A DNA stretch of 54,456 nucleotides, from positions 18,255-72,710 of the forward strand of contig WTJI01000012.1 of the NCBI GenBank assembly GCA_011524905.1, read 5' to 3'. Below, in pieces: positions 19,480 through 26,861 of the stretch. This DNA comes from Flavobacteriales bacterium. Its GTDB lineage: Bacteria > Bacteroidota > Bacteroidia > Flavobacteriales > Flavobacteriaceae. The translations under genes were made by a program, and so were the position numbers. Below the pieces are notes generated by a model. That model had not been told where the DNA came from, did not search any database, and saw only the letters and a program-made list of their open reading frames with translations. Numbering within the stretch: the stretch's first letter is position 1; the number at the start of each line of letters is the position of its first letter.

Positions 19480-19677
19480 TTAGGCCTCTGCCGTTTCGGT
19501 GCTATCAATCAACACTTTACCACGGTAGTATAATTTACCTTCGTGCCAGTGCGCACGGTGGTATAAATGTGCTTCTCCAGTTGCTCCACAAGTAGCAATT
19601 TGTTGGGCAGCGGCTTTGTAGTGTGTACGTCTTTTGTCGCGACGTGTCTTTGAAATTTTTCTTTTAGGATGTGCCAT
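19480..19677 (-). CDS. rpmF: Large ribosomal subunit protein bL32
   Basis: A 65-residue ribosomal protein with the L32 start [20 protein letters not shown] and the HLYHRAHW block. Only one Cys is present, so it is a zinc-independent (C-) form. It follows the DUF177 gene by 26 nt, the arrangement found in most bacteria, and is followed by a terminator-like hairpin. Confidence 0.97.
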   Translation of the reverse strand: MAHPKRKISKTRRDKRRTHYKAAAQQIATCGATGEAHLYHRAHWHEGKLYYRGKVLIDSTETAEA

Positions 19678-19703
19678 GGTTTCCTGTTTTTATGTCTTTG
19701 TAT

Positions 19704-20225
19704 TTATAATAAATCTTTCAATTTGTCCCAACGAGGATCATTTTCCTGTTGGGGATTTTCTTCTTTGGGTGCCAATTCTTTTAATTTGTCAAGGACTGGA
19801 GACTTCAGACGACCTGTTGCAATGTCGGGATGAATAATTTTGGGGGGAAGCGCTAATACAATCATTTCGTAAACGTACTGAGACAAATCAACTTGGTGAC
19901 TCCCGTGCGGAAGTACAAGGATTTCGTCATTGTCGTCGTTAAAGGCAGCGCCAAATTTAACGATTAGTGTAAATTTAGGTTGCAATGAAATATCAAAAGG
20001 CTCCATTGAAAGGTCACAAACAACGCCGACCTTACCATTGGCCTCCAGCTCAAACTCCAACATTTGCTCTTTTTTGTCAAGTTTGGCTACCACTTCGAAA
20101 CGAGGGTGCTTGAAGTCAAAAAAAGAAAAAGCTTCAAAGAACGTATGGTCAATCGAAAACTCAAAAAGATGTTTGCCGTTTTTAAGCCCTACAAAAGGAA
20201 TCATAAATTCAGACCGTGCATCCAT
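19704..20225 (-). CDS. DUF177 (YceD-like) protein
   Basis: A 173-residue member of the DUF177/YceD family, linked in bacteria and plants to 23S rRNA maturation or accumulation and nearly always encoded beside rpmF. The N terminus MDARSEFMIPFVGLKNGKH and the central VGVVCDLSMEPFDISLQPKF segment, with its single Cys, fit the family; the C terminus is charged (KLKELAPKEENPQQ). The upstream box TAAATTTG would place the mRNA start about 11 nt before the ATG. Confidence 0.9.
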   Translation of the reverse strand: MDARSEFMIPFVGLKNGKHLFEFSIDHTFFEAFSFFDFKHPRFEVVAKLDKKEQMLEFELEANGKVGVVCDLSMEPFDISLQPKFTLIVKFGAAFNDDNDEILVLPHGSHQVDLSQYVYEMIVLALPPKIIHPDIATGRLKSPVLDKLKELAPKEENPQQENDPRWDKLKDLL

Positions 20226-20243
20226 AGTCCTCTATTGAGCAGG

Positions 20244-20251
20244 CAAATTTA
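20244..20251 (-). promoter_or_regulatory. -7 promoter box for DUF177-rpmF
   Basis: On the minus strand TAAATTTG fits TAnnTTTG exactly, with the DUF177 ATG 18 nt further on. It is likely to drive DUF177-rpmF and, by read-through, the fatty-acid genes. Confidence 0.55.
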
Positions 20252-20328
20252 TTAAATTTTATGGGATTGTAACAGCTTTTTTGATTTTAAAAGGATGACG
20301 ACTCAGGAGTTGCCCTTTTCAAAGGTTT

Positions 20329-21330
20329 TTATTCACCCTGTCTTTGGCGATAGATTTGCATGGCAGTAAAAAGGGCCGCTTTAAAAGAAGTCGTCTCGGC
20401 CTGACCTTTACCAGCAATATCAAAAGCTGTCCCATGATCTGGAGAGGTGCGAACAACAGGTAGCCCAGCGGTAAAGTTAACCCCTTCGCCAAAAGATAAA
20501 GTTTTGAAAGGAATTAAACCTTGATCGTGGTACATGGCCAAAATACCATCAAAAGCATCTGCTGTCCCCGACCCAAAAAAACTATCTGCAGCATAGGGAC
20601 CATAAACCAACTGTCCTTTTTCTTGATAGGCTTGCACAGTAGGGCGAACCACCAAATCATCTTCTTGCCCAATAACACCTTCATCTCCTGCGTGGGGATT
20701 CATGCCCAAAACGGCTATTTTGGGTTTTGACAGCCCAAAATCTTGTTGTAAACTACTGTAGAATTGATCTATTTTGGCTTGCAGAATATTTTGGTCTACT
20801 GTGCTACTTACCTGTTGCACGGGTATATGATCTGTAACCAAAGCCACCCTTAGTCCATCTTTAACCATCAACATTAGGCTATCACTTTCAAAGGCGTCCG
20901 CTAAAAACTGGGTATGACCAGGAAAGGAAAAATTTTCGCTTTGAATGGATTTTTTATGAATTGGTGCTGTCACCAAAGCATCAATAGTTTGGTTTTTTAG
21001 CGCTTGAGTCGCCGCTTGAAGCGAAGCAACAGCACAGGCTCCTGCTGCTGGATCTACCGTTCCAAAACGAATATCAAATTTGGGGCAGTCAATGGACTGA
21101 ACATTCAACTTTCCTTTGTTCCACTTTTTTGAGCCTGAGGTTGTATGAAGTCCAGTTTGTAGGTTTAGGAGTTTTTTACAGTCATTGACAAGCATTGGCG
21201 GCGCAAATAAAACTGGTGTAAAAAAGTCAAACATCCGGCGGTCTTCGAATATCTTAAGGATAATTTCTAAGCCCACGCCATTGGGGTCGCCTATGGTTAT
21301 GCCCAGATTTATTTTCGACTCATTACCCAT
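20329..21330 (-). CDS. pdxA: 4-hydroxythreonine-4-phosphate dehydrogenase
   Basis: Oxidises 4-phosphohydroxy-L-threonine in the DXP-dependent pathway to pyridoxal phosphate. The 333-residue protein has the N-terminal GITIGDPNGVGLEI, metal-binding His residues in SFPGHTQFLADAF and MYHDQGLIPFKTL, and the C-terminal VVRTSPDHGTAFDIAGKG. Start ATG 21330 (MGNESK) is chosen from family alignment and because a TACCTTTG box lies between it and the longer in-frame start at 21417. It is divergent from ribE. Confidence 0.95.
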   Translation of the reverse strand: MGNESKINLGITIGDPNGVGLEIILKIFEDRRMFDFFTPVLFAPPMLVNDCKKLLNLQTGLHTTSGSKKWNKGKLNVQSIDCPKFDIRFGTVDPAAGACAVASLQAATQALKNQTIDALVTAPIHKKSIQSENFSFPGHTQFLADAFESDSLMLMVKDGLRVALVTDHIPVQQVSSTVDQNILQAKIDQFYSSLQQDFGLSKPKIAVLGMNPHAGDEGVIGQEDDLVVRPTVQAYQEKGQLVYGPYAADSFFGSGTADAFDGILAMYHDQGLIPFKTLSFGEGVNFTAGLPVVRTSPDHGTAFDIAGKGQAETTSFKAALFTAMQIYRQRQGE

Positions 21331-21356
21331 AGCGGAATTATTATTTATAATTTCGC

Positions 21357-21364
21357 CAAAGGTA
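21357..21364 (-). promoter_or_regulatory. -7 promoter box for pdxA
   Basis: TACCTTTG on the minus strand, 26 nt before the pdxA ATG, in the 46-bp gap to the divergent ribE. A near-consensus box for ribE (TAATTTCG, 21348-21355, plus strand) almost abuts it, so the two promoters overlap. Confidence 0.55.
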
Positions 21365-21376
21365 AATAAAACAAAG

Positions 21377-21961
21377 ATGTTTACAGGAATTATTGAAGCC
21401 TTTGGGGAGGTGGTCAATTTGGAAAAAGATCAAGAAAATCTACACATCCAATTGAAGAGTCCCTTGGCCAAAGCATTAAAAATTGATCAAAGTTTGGCAC
21501 ACAATGGTGTTTGCCTTACTGTTGTCGAACAAAATGATGAAAGTTACACTGTTACAGCCATTCAAGAAACTTTGGACAAAACCAACTTAGGACAATTGCA
21601 GCTGGGGGATAAGGTCAATTTAGAGCGTGCCATGCAGCTCAACGCACGATTAGACGGCCATATGGTCCAGGGCCATGTCGATCAAACAGCAGAATGTGTG
21701 GCCATTACATCCGAAGAAGGTAGTTGGCGGTTTACATTTCAATACGATTCCCAATCCAAAAATGTAACCATCGAGAAAGGCTCAATCACCGTCAACGGCG
21801 TCAGCTTGACGGTCGTTGATTCAAAAAAAGATCAGTTTTCTGTCGCCATTATTCCCTACACATATGATCACACCAATTTTCATCAGTTTGAAATCGGAAC
21901 AATGGTCAATTTGGAGTTCGATCTGATTGGGAAATACATCAAGCGCTTAATGAATCTTTAA
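21377..21961 (+). CDS. ribE: Riboflavin synthase
   Basis: Dismutates two 6,7-dimethyl-8-ribityllumazine molecules to riboflavin. The 194-residue protein has the two tandem lumazine-binding repeats typical of the trimeric enzyme: repeat one starts MFTGIIEAFGEV and carries SLAHNGVCLTVVE and ARLDGHMVQGHVDQ; repeat two has GSITVNGVSLTVVD. ATG 21377 is the family start; the open frame further upstream runs antisense to pdxA and is not coding. The antiporter gene follows after 31 nt. Confidence 0.95.
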   Translation: MFTGIIEAFGEVVNLEKDQENLHIQLKSPLAKALKIDQSLAHNGVCLTVVEQNDESYTVTAIQETLDKTNLGQLQLGDKVNLERAMQLNARLDGHMVQGHVDQTAECVAITSEEGSWRFTFQYDSQSKNVTIEKGSITVNGVSLTVVDSKKDQFSVAIIPYTYDHTNFHQFEIGTMVNLEFDLIGKYIKRLMNL

Positions 21962-21992
21962 CTTTTACTATTTTAAAGCAAAATAATCGCTC

Positions 21993-23261
21993 ATGACTAT
22001 TCTAGAATTATCAACTATATTATTATGTCTAGCCGCATTTTTTTCTTTGATTAATATTCGAATTTTAAAGTTGCCCACTACCATAGGTTTGATGGTCTTG
22101 GCTTTGGCCTTATCACTTTCAATTTTGGGGATTGGTGCTATGTATCCTCCGTTAATGGATGCTGTATTTCAAATCACAACTGATTTTGATTTTAGTGAAT
22201 TACTGGTTGATGTCATGCTTCCTTTTTTACTATTTGCTGGCGCCATCAGCGTAAATGTTCATGAATTGTTAAAAGACAAATTGACCATATTGTTGTTGGC
22301 TTCTTTTGGTGTCGTTTTTTCGACCTTTGCCATTGGAACTGCGCTTCACTGGTTTGTTTCTTTACCGCTTTTTGGACTCTCTGCCCTGGGTTTAAGCTAC
22401 GTAGATTGCTTGCTGTTTGGTGCATTGATTGCCCCTACCGATCCCATTGCCGTTCTGGCAATGGTCAAGCAAATGAACCTGTCTTCAATCACAGAAACCC
22501 GTATTGCTGGTGAATCGTTATTCAATGATGGTATCGGTGTCGTGGTGTTTTTGACGCTTTTAAATATCCAAACTGAAGGTATTGAAAATGTTTCAGCCAT
22601 GGGTGTGGCACAGTTATTTGCCACTGAAGTCATTGGCGGTGTTCTTTTGGGGGCTTTGATGGGTTATTTGGGCTTGCGATTGGTAAAATATATTGAAAAT
22701 GAGTTTGTAGAACTAGAGGTGCTTATCACATTGTCGCTAGTCCTATTGCTTCCCATTATATCTCATTACTTTCACTTTTCTGCCGTGTTGGGAATTGTGA
22801 TGATGGGCTTGTTTTTAAATCAAAACATTGACACAGATAATCAAAAAGAAGGTTTACAAAAAGCCATGGGGGATTATGTTTACAAGTTTTGGCACCTATT
22901 AGATGAAACCCTCAACGCCATCTTATTTATTCTGATAGGATTAGAAATTATCACAGTAGCTGCTGGCTTCAAGGCATCCTATCTCGTCGCTGCTCTCTTT
23001 ATCATTTTGGCAGCCGTTGTTGCACGTGGAATTGGGGTAGCAGTGCCTATCGCCTTGCTTTCAATATGGAAAAACTTTGAACGTAAAACAGCGCTAATCA
23101 TTACTTGGGGTGGATTGCGTGGTGGACTTAGTGTCGCTTTAGCATTAAACTTACCTGACACTATGGGGGCAGGCAAATCGCTAATTCTAATTTTGACCTA
23201 TTCTGTTGTTCTATTCACCATTTTGGGACAAGGATTGACTTTAAAAAAATTGGCAAAATAG
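21993..23261 (+). CDS. Na+/H+ antiporter, CPA1 (NhaP/NHE) family
   Basis: A 422-residue membrane protein with about 12 hydrophobic segments, exchanging Na+ (or K+) for protons. The CPA1 ion-site residues are visible: GALIAPTDPIAVLAM (Pro-Thr-Asp near 148-150) and the ND motif in GESLFNDGIGVVVF (N178, D179), plus WGGLRGGLSVALAL near the C terminus, which is the conserved Arg-bearing helix. There is no large C-terminal cytoplasmic domain. Its stop codon is immediately followed by the promoter of the small transcript at 23.3 kb. Confidence 0.9.
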   Translation: MTILELSTILLCLAAFFSLINIRILKLPTTIGLMVLALALSLSILGIGAMYPPLMDAVFQITTDFDFSELLVDVMLPFLLFAGAISVNVHELLKDKLTILLLASFGVVFSTFAIGTALHWFVSLPLFGLSALGLSYVDCLLFGALIAPTDPIAVLAMVKQMNLSSITETRIAGESLFNDGIGVVVFLTLLNIQTEGIENVSAMGVAQLFATEVIGGVLLGALMGYLGLRLVKYIENEFVELEVLITLSLVLLLPIISHYFHFSAVLGIVMMGLFLNQNIDTDNQKEGLQKAMGDYVYKFWHLLDETLNAILFILIGLEIITVAAGFKASYLVAALFIILAAVVARGIGVAVPIALLSIWKNFERKTALIITWGGLRGGLSVALALNLPDTMGAGKSLILILTYSVVLFTILGQGLTLKKLAK

Positions 23262-23263
23262 TT

Positions 23264-23293
23264 TTTGGCTAATCAATACAATTTCTAATTTTG
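23264..23293 (+). promoter_or_regulatory. Complete -33/-7 promoter of a small transcript
   Basis: TTTG at 23264-23267, an 18-nt spacer, and TAATTTTG at 23286-23293 give both elements of a Bacteroidota housekeeping promoter, directly after the antiporter stop codon. Transcription would start near 23299. Confidence 0.7.
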
Positions 23294-23339
23294 GAAAGAG
23301 TATTGAGCACTGTGACAACAGTGATGTTTAATTTAATGT

Positions 23340-23351
23340 AGAAAGGAGGTG
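23340..23351 (+). promoter_or_regulatory. Exceptionally strong Shine-Dalgarno sequence
   Basis: AGAAAGGAGGTG is complementary over 12 nt to the 3' tail of Bacteroidota 16S rRNA (CACCUCCUUUCU). The GGAGG core ends 6 nt before the ATG at 23356, the optimal distance. No other coding start that I checked in this window has a comparable sequence. Confidence 0.8.
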
Positions 23352-23355
23352 TCTT

Positions 23356-23421
23356 ATGTCTTATGATAATTATTTAAGGATTGATTCAAGACTACAGGCC
23401 CTCACTTCAGAGGCCCGCTAG
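23356..23421 (+). CDS. Putative 21-residue micropeptide
   Basis: ATG to TAG encodes a 21-residue peptide beginning MSYDNYLRIDSR and ending TSEAR. It is hydrophilic and mixed-charge, with no signal peptide or membrane segment. The case for translation is the promoter, the 12-nt Shine-Dalgarno with ideal spacing and the compact terminator. The second half of the coding sequence lies inside a long RNA stem, which fits either a structured regulatory mRNA or an ORF whose translation melts the stem. I do not recognise the peptide family. Confidence 0.6.
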   Translation: MSYDNYLRIDSRLQALTSEAR

Positions 23422-23436
23422 GAATCAAATCCTTAT

Positions 23437-24669
23437 CTACTTTTTAAAAGCAGGCCGATGGGCCTGCTTTCTTTTTTGTTCCCATAGATAGACCTGACGC
23501 CCTAACTCTGCCAAAAAAGGAAATCCTAGTTTATCATACTCATAAGTATCATCATTAAATATCCCATTGGCATTTACGAAAACCGTAGCAGTTAGCAAGA
23601 ATTCGATCTCTTGGTCGGTGTTGACGATGTAAGCTGTATCAGTAAGCGTACCATATGCATCACCTACTTTGTTATAAATTCGTAAATCTGGAACCATTTC
23701 TCCTTTTCGATCACCGTAGATGAAAAATTTTACATAACTATCGTAGTATCCTTGGGCTTCAGTATAACGTGGCGATTCACTTTCTAAAGTATGACGACTC
23801 ATCCAATAACGCAAAAACTCATAGTCTGAATCCACCAAAGTAAAGCGTTGCCCATCGGTAAAAATCCTTGGGAACATTACCCTTTTCACAATCCCTTCTA
23901 AATCGCGGATAGACAATCGATTTTTTTGTGTAAAATCCATGGGGGCTTTGACCAATAGTCCGTCTTTAATATATCCAACGCCTACTTTTACCTTATTCAA
24001 GTGAGCATTGGTTTGATTAAATTTAGAAGAAATAGACTTTTGGACATAAACCGTATCAGATGCTTTGGTAAAAATATATGACCAAGTATTTGCATTATCA
24101 GCACCAAAAAGAAACTTGTGGTGAATTTGAATATTGTCAAGGCCTTTGGCTTGTAGCTGGGCATTGATATAATCACGACCCAAGAAATCAAATAAATAGT
24201 TGTAAGCATCATTATCACTCACCAGAAAAATTTTCTTGATAAGATGAGCTATGGTCAACTGTTGCTTGGGATGGGTTGTGTCTTGGATAGCAATAGGGGT
24301 CTTTTGATCGGCACTCCATATGGTAAAGGGGGTATGCATGTCTATGGGGATCCCTTCTTTTTGCAACTCTCGAAGTCGTTGGAGTGCCAATGCCGCAACA
24401 GGAAGTTTTGCAGTACTAGCAGGGTAGAAATACTTGCTTTCGTCTACCCCATATTCATAGGAATGGAATTGTGGTTGACCCATACTGTCACGACCGATCT
24501 GGGTGTATCGAATTTGAACCTGGTGGGCATCCAGGTTTTTAGCTATTTCTGCAATTTCTGGGGTCTCAGACTTCATTATTTCAACTAATGGGTGCTCTGG
24601 CACACAACCCGTAAAAAGGATAAATAATAGAACCCGTACATAGTATATGGGGTTAAAAAAACAATGCAT
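23437..24669 (-). CDS. Beta-lactamase-fold serine hydrolase lipoprotein
   Basis: A 410-residue exported protein with lipobox Cys22 (ILFTGC). It has the penicillin-recognising fold motifs: S85-T-A-K88 (SxxK), S151-D-N153 (SxN), and KVG in NKVGDAYG in place of KTG. The class A omega-loop ExxLN, needed to deacylate beta-lactams, is not apparent, so it is more likely a peptidase or esterase of the beta-lactamase2 family than a resistance enzyme. The C-terminal end contains the terminator of the opposing small transcript. Beta-lactam hydrolysis cannot be excluded without testing. Confidence 0.75.
   Translation of the reverse strand: MHCFFNPIYYVRVLLFILFTGCVPEHPLVEIMKSETPEIAEIAKNLDAHQVQIRYTQIGRDSMGQPQFHSYEYGVDESKYFYPASTAKLPVAALALQRLRELQKEGIPIDMHTPFTIWSADQKTPIAIQDTTHPKQQLTIAHLIKKIFLVSDNDAYNYLFDFLGRDYINAQLQAKGLDNIQIHHKFLFGADNANTWSYIFTKASDTVYVQKSISSKFNQTNAHLNKVKVGVGYIKDGLLVKAPMDFTQKNRLSIRDLEGIVKRVMFPRIFTDGQRFTLVDSDYEFLRYWMSRHTLESESPRYTEAQGYYDSYVKFFIYGDRKGEMVPDLRIYNKVGDAYGTLTDTAYIVNTDQEIEFLLTATVFVNANGIFNDDTYEYDKLGFPFLAELGRQVYLWEQKRKQAHRPAFKK
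23447..23477 (+). terminator. Intrinsic terminator of the small transcript
   Basis: AAAGCAGGCC and GGCCTGCTTT form a 10-bp stem with a GATG loop, followed by CTTTTTTG. The hairpin lies within the last codons of the convergent beta-lactamase-fold gene, so the two units share this DNA; on the minus strand the hairpin is followed by only four T. Confidence 0.85.
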
Positions 24670-24771
24670 ATTACAATTAAAAGTTTGTCAAAAAATAGCA
24701 TTTTTTATCGATACTTTTTACGCAGGGATGCTTCTCGCTATTGATAATAGACTATAACACTAGACAAGCAA

Positions 24772-25752
24772 CTAGTCCGCCGGCACGATACGTAGATTTC
24801 TGATACAGGCTGTAAATGGGTACTTTGAAAGGTCGCTAGCATTCAAATCCCCTAGGTATTTGGTAAAAACGAGTGTAAATTCCTCTACTTGTGGTAGTTC
24901 TATTACCACTTGACGAAACTCAGTTCGATCTGGGTTTCCATCTTCCCATAGCGCTGGGATATCTTCAGATGATAATCCTGCAGGAATACTACTACTCGGA
25001 TACATACTCAGTCCCAGTTTGGGACTACCCATATCCTGATTGGGAAAAATCTGAAAATCGTATTTGAATTCAAAAATCAAATTTTTTCTTCCTGATCCAA
25101 AACCCGTGTAAGGTTTTGCAATTCGGGTAACTTCTGTATTGGTGTAAAATGCTACTAAACTTTCAAGACAAGTCGAAAACGTCCCTTCGGGTGGAAAAGC
25201 CCAGCCAACGGTTCCTGCCGATTCCCAAGCTTCCCAATTCTCACGATTGTCTTTGTAAAATATTTCGACATAGTCTTCGCTTTGTTCTGTGTCCAATACC
25301 CGGCTATTGGATGCGCCATGAAAGACATCAAACTTGCCAAAATTACGATAGGGTACCGTTACGCTAAATGGGATAGTCGTCTTTATTCCTCCAAAAACAG
25401 ATTGTTCTTCTATTCTGTTTCCCAAAAAATTTGTTGTACTGACGGTATAAGTGATACTGCCTGTCGTTGTGATGGGATCTGCCCCTTGAAAAACCCAAAT
25501 TAGACTGTCAAAATTGCGGGTTTTTGTGATAAAAGTCACTTTTAACGTGTCTCTTTCATCTACCAGATTTTGGGAAAAACTTATTTGATTATCCGAAGAA
25601 ATAAAATCTGCCTCAATACTTCCTGCATTGCCATCCGTATAGCTAGTCTTAGCAATTATATTTGAGACAGTATTTTCAGGAGCTGGAATCAAAGGTGTTT
25701 TTGTACAGGAAACCCCTATCAATAAAAGCGATAAGAAAAAATAGTTTTTCAT
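24772..25752 (-). CDS. Hypothetical lipoprotein with PKD-like region
   Basis: A 326-residue lipoprotein (lipobox LLIGVSC, Cys16). Residues about 55-130 look like a PKD or Ig-like beta domain (DTLKVTFITKTRNFDSLIWVFQGADPITT, read in pieces). Residues about 135-326 are beta-rich and aromatic with FEFKYDF and LVFTKYL strands, resembling a jelly-roll carbohydrate-binding-type module, but without a diagnostic motif. It has no close neighbour on its strand and is divergent from the SOUL gene. A glycan-related surface role is only a guess; the protein family is not recognised. Confidence 0.7.
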   Translation of the reverse strand: MKNYFFLSLLLIGVSCTKTPLIPAPENTVSNIIAKTSYTDGNAGSIEADFISSDNQISFSQNLVDERDTLKVTFITKTRNFDSLIWVFQGADPITTTGSITYTVSTTNFLGNRIEEQSVFGGIKTTIPFSVTVPYRNFGKFDVFHGASNSRVLDTEQSEDYVEIFYKDNRENWEAWESAGTVGWAFPPEGTFSTCLESLVAFYTNTEVTRIAKPYTGFGSGRKNLIFEFKYDFQIFPNQDMGSPKLGLSMYPSSSIPAGLSSEDIPALWEDGNPDRTEFRQVVIELPQVEEFTLVFTKYLGDLNASDLSKYPFTACIRNLRIVPAD

Positions 25753-25855
25753 GATCCAGTAATGACAAAAATACGAAATCCCTAGGCGGGTTTGGGTCCT
25801 ATTGACTATAATTTAACTAAATATAAATTCTCTATCTTGTCTATGTAATAACGCT

Positions 25856-26476
25856 ATGCGGTATCTATTTATTTTATTGGTGGGGAGTCAACTTTTTGGA
25901 CAACGTTATGAAACACAATCCTATACTGCTTTAGGAATCTTAAATTCGGTTGAAATTCGATATTATCCTGCTTCCATTCAAGTAAAAACAACGAGCCAAA
26001 TTGGAAATAACAATAATTTTTCAAAGCTCTTTAAATACATCTCTAAAGGAAATCAGTCTCAGGCCAAAATAGCTATGACCACGCCTGTCTATACACAAAC
26101 CAAAGATGGACAACAGCAAATGTCATTTGTGTTGCCTAAAAAATATATGGAAAACCCACCTCCAACGCCTACCGCCAAAGATGTACTAGTAAAAAAAGTA
26201 GATGGCGGTTATTTTGCTGCCCTCAGATTTGGGGGATACAATTCTGTTAAGAAAACCAATTACCATGAAAACAAATTGAAAAACACCTTATACCAAGCAG
26301 GAATTAACATTCAATCAGAACTATTTGTGTTGGGTTACAACAGTCCTTTCGCCTTGATTAATAGACGAAATGAGGTCATGTATGCCATTGACAGCCTATC
26401 ACTCCCCGACAGTCTATTGCAAAAGATGGTTAGCCAAAAAGAATTTCATGCAAAAAACGACCTGGAACTAAAGTAA
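25856..26476 (+). CDS. SOUL family haem-binding protein
   Basis: A 206-residue protein with a short N-terminal signal (MRYLFILLVGSQLFGQ) and a SOUL/HBP domain: VEIRYYPASIQVKT, NFSKLFKYISKGNQ, KIAMTTPVYTQ (the conserved MTxPV signature) and a C-terminal VLGYNSPFALINRRNEV. SOUL proteins bind haem or tetrapyrroles; the in vivo role in bacteria is unclear. The 3' end overlaps the convergent DUF2306 gene by 47 nt. Confidence 0.88.
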   Translation: MRYLFILLVGSQLFGQRYETQSYTALGILNSVEIRYYPASIQVKTTSQIGNNNNFSKLFKYISKGNQSQAKIAMTTPVYTQTKDGQQQMSFVLPKKYMENPPPTPTAKDVLVKKVDGGYFAALRFGGYNSVKKTNYHENKLKNTLYQAGINIQSELFVLGYNSPFALINRRNEVMYAIDSLSLPDSLLQKMVSQKEFHAKNDLELK

Positions 26477-26813
26477 ATCCCCCCGCAATCAGCAATCCGC
26501 TAAAATAAAGCAGCAACATCGTTCGTTGGTGACGCTTGATGTTCCCCCTTTGAACGGCTCGTATACTTATAGGTACTGTTGTCATTGTAATCACTGACAG
26601 GCTGTGTATCCATCCGAAATGATTCAAAAATTGGGGTCCAACACGGGCTTCCATAAATAGTGAAATAAAAGAAGAGAAGAAAATAAGCCCCATGTAAGCC
26701 ATACCCAAACGCCGGTGAAGTTTGGTTCCTTTTTTAAAACCAATTAAATAAGCCCCTAAAAAAACACAAGGAAGAATGGTGCTTAAATGAAGATACATTA
26801 ATGTTTCGTACAT
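26430..26813 (-). CDS. DUF2306 membrane protein
   Basis: A 127-residue protein with four predicted membrane helices and conserved His residues (KLHRRLGMAYMGL, FGWIHSLSV, IKRHQRTML), typical of DUF2306, a small integral membrane family that may bind haem-type cofactors through its histidines. ATG 26813 (MYETLMYL) is preferred over a TTG three codons upstream. The last 47 nt overlap the SOUL gene coming from the other side. Confidence 0.8.
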   Translation of the reverse strand: MYETLMYLHLSTILPCVFLGAYLIGFKKGTKLHRRLGMAYMGLIFFSSFISLFMEARVGPQFLNHFGWIHSLSVITMTTVPISIRAVQRGNIKRHQRTMLLLYFSGLLIAGGFTLVPGRFLHEILFG

Positions 26814-26861
26814 GTAAGGCAAAAATTTGGTCTATTATAAATAAACAAAAAATATACTGTT

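Larger units (their letters stand above)
23300..23471 (+). ncRNA. Predicted short structured transcript carrying a 21-codon ORF
   Basis: Promoter and terminator delimit an RNA of about 170 nt. From 5' to 3' it holds a perfect 6-bp hairpin CACTGT/ACAGTG with a GACA loop (23308-23323), an unpaired A/T-rich stretch with a very strong Shine-Dalgarno, a 13-bp stem with one bulged A (23375-23387 with 23422-23435) enclosing a second hairpin (23397-23416), and an intrinsic terminator. No gene in the same direction follows, so it is not a leader. It may act as an mRNA for a micropeptide, as a regulatory RNA, or as both. Ends are inferred, not measured. Confidence 0.6.

Noticed and set aside
21185-21376. 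Upstream extension of the ribE frame by 64 codons
   Set aside because: It lies antisense to pdxA and precedes the conserved MFTGI start of riboflavin synthase.
23375-23435. Possible tRNA or tRNA-like element: a closing stem and a GGAATCAAATCC stretch resembling a T arm
   Set aside because: No D or anticodon arm of standard size, no GTTCGA consensus, and the region reads better as a small ORF with an RNA stem and a terminator.
24739-24768. Two small inverted repeats after the unknown lipoprotein gene
   Set aside because: Five-base stems without a T run; no support as a terminator or operator.
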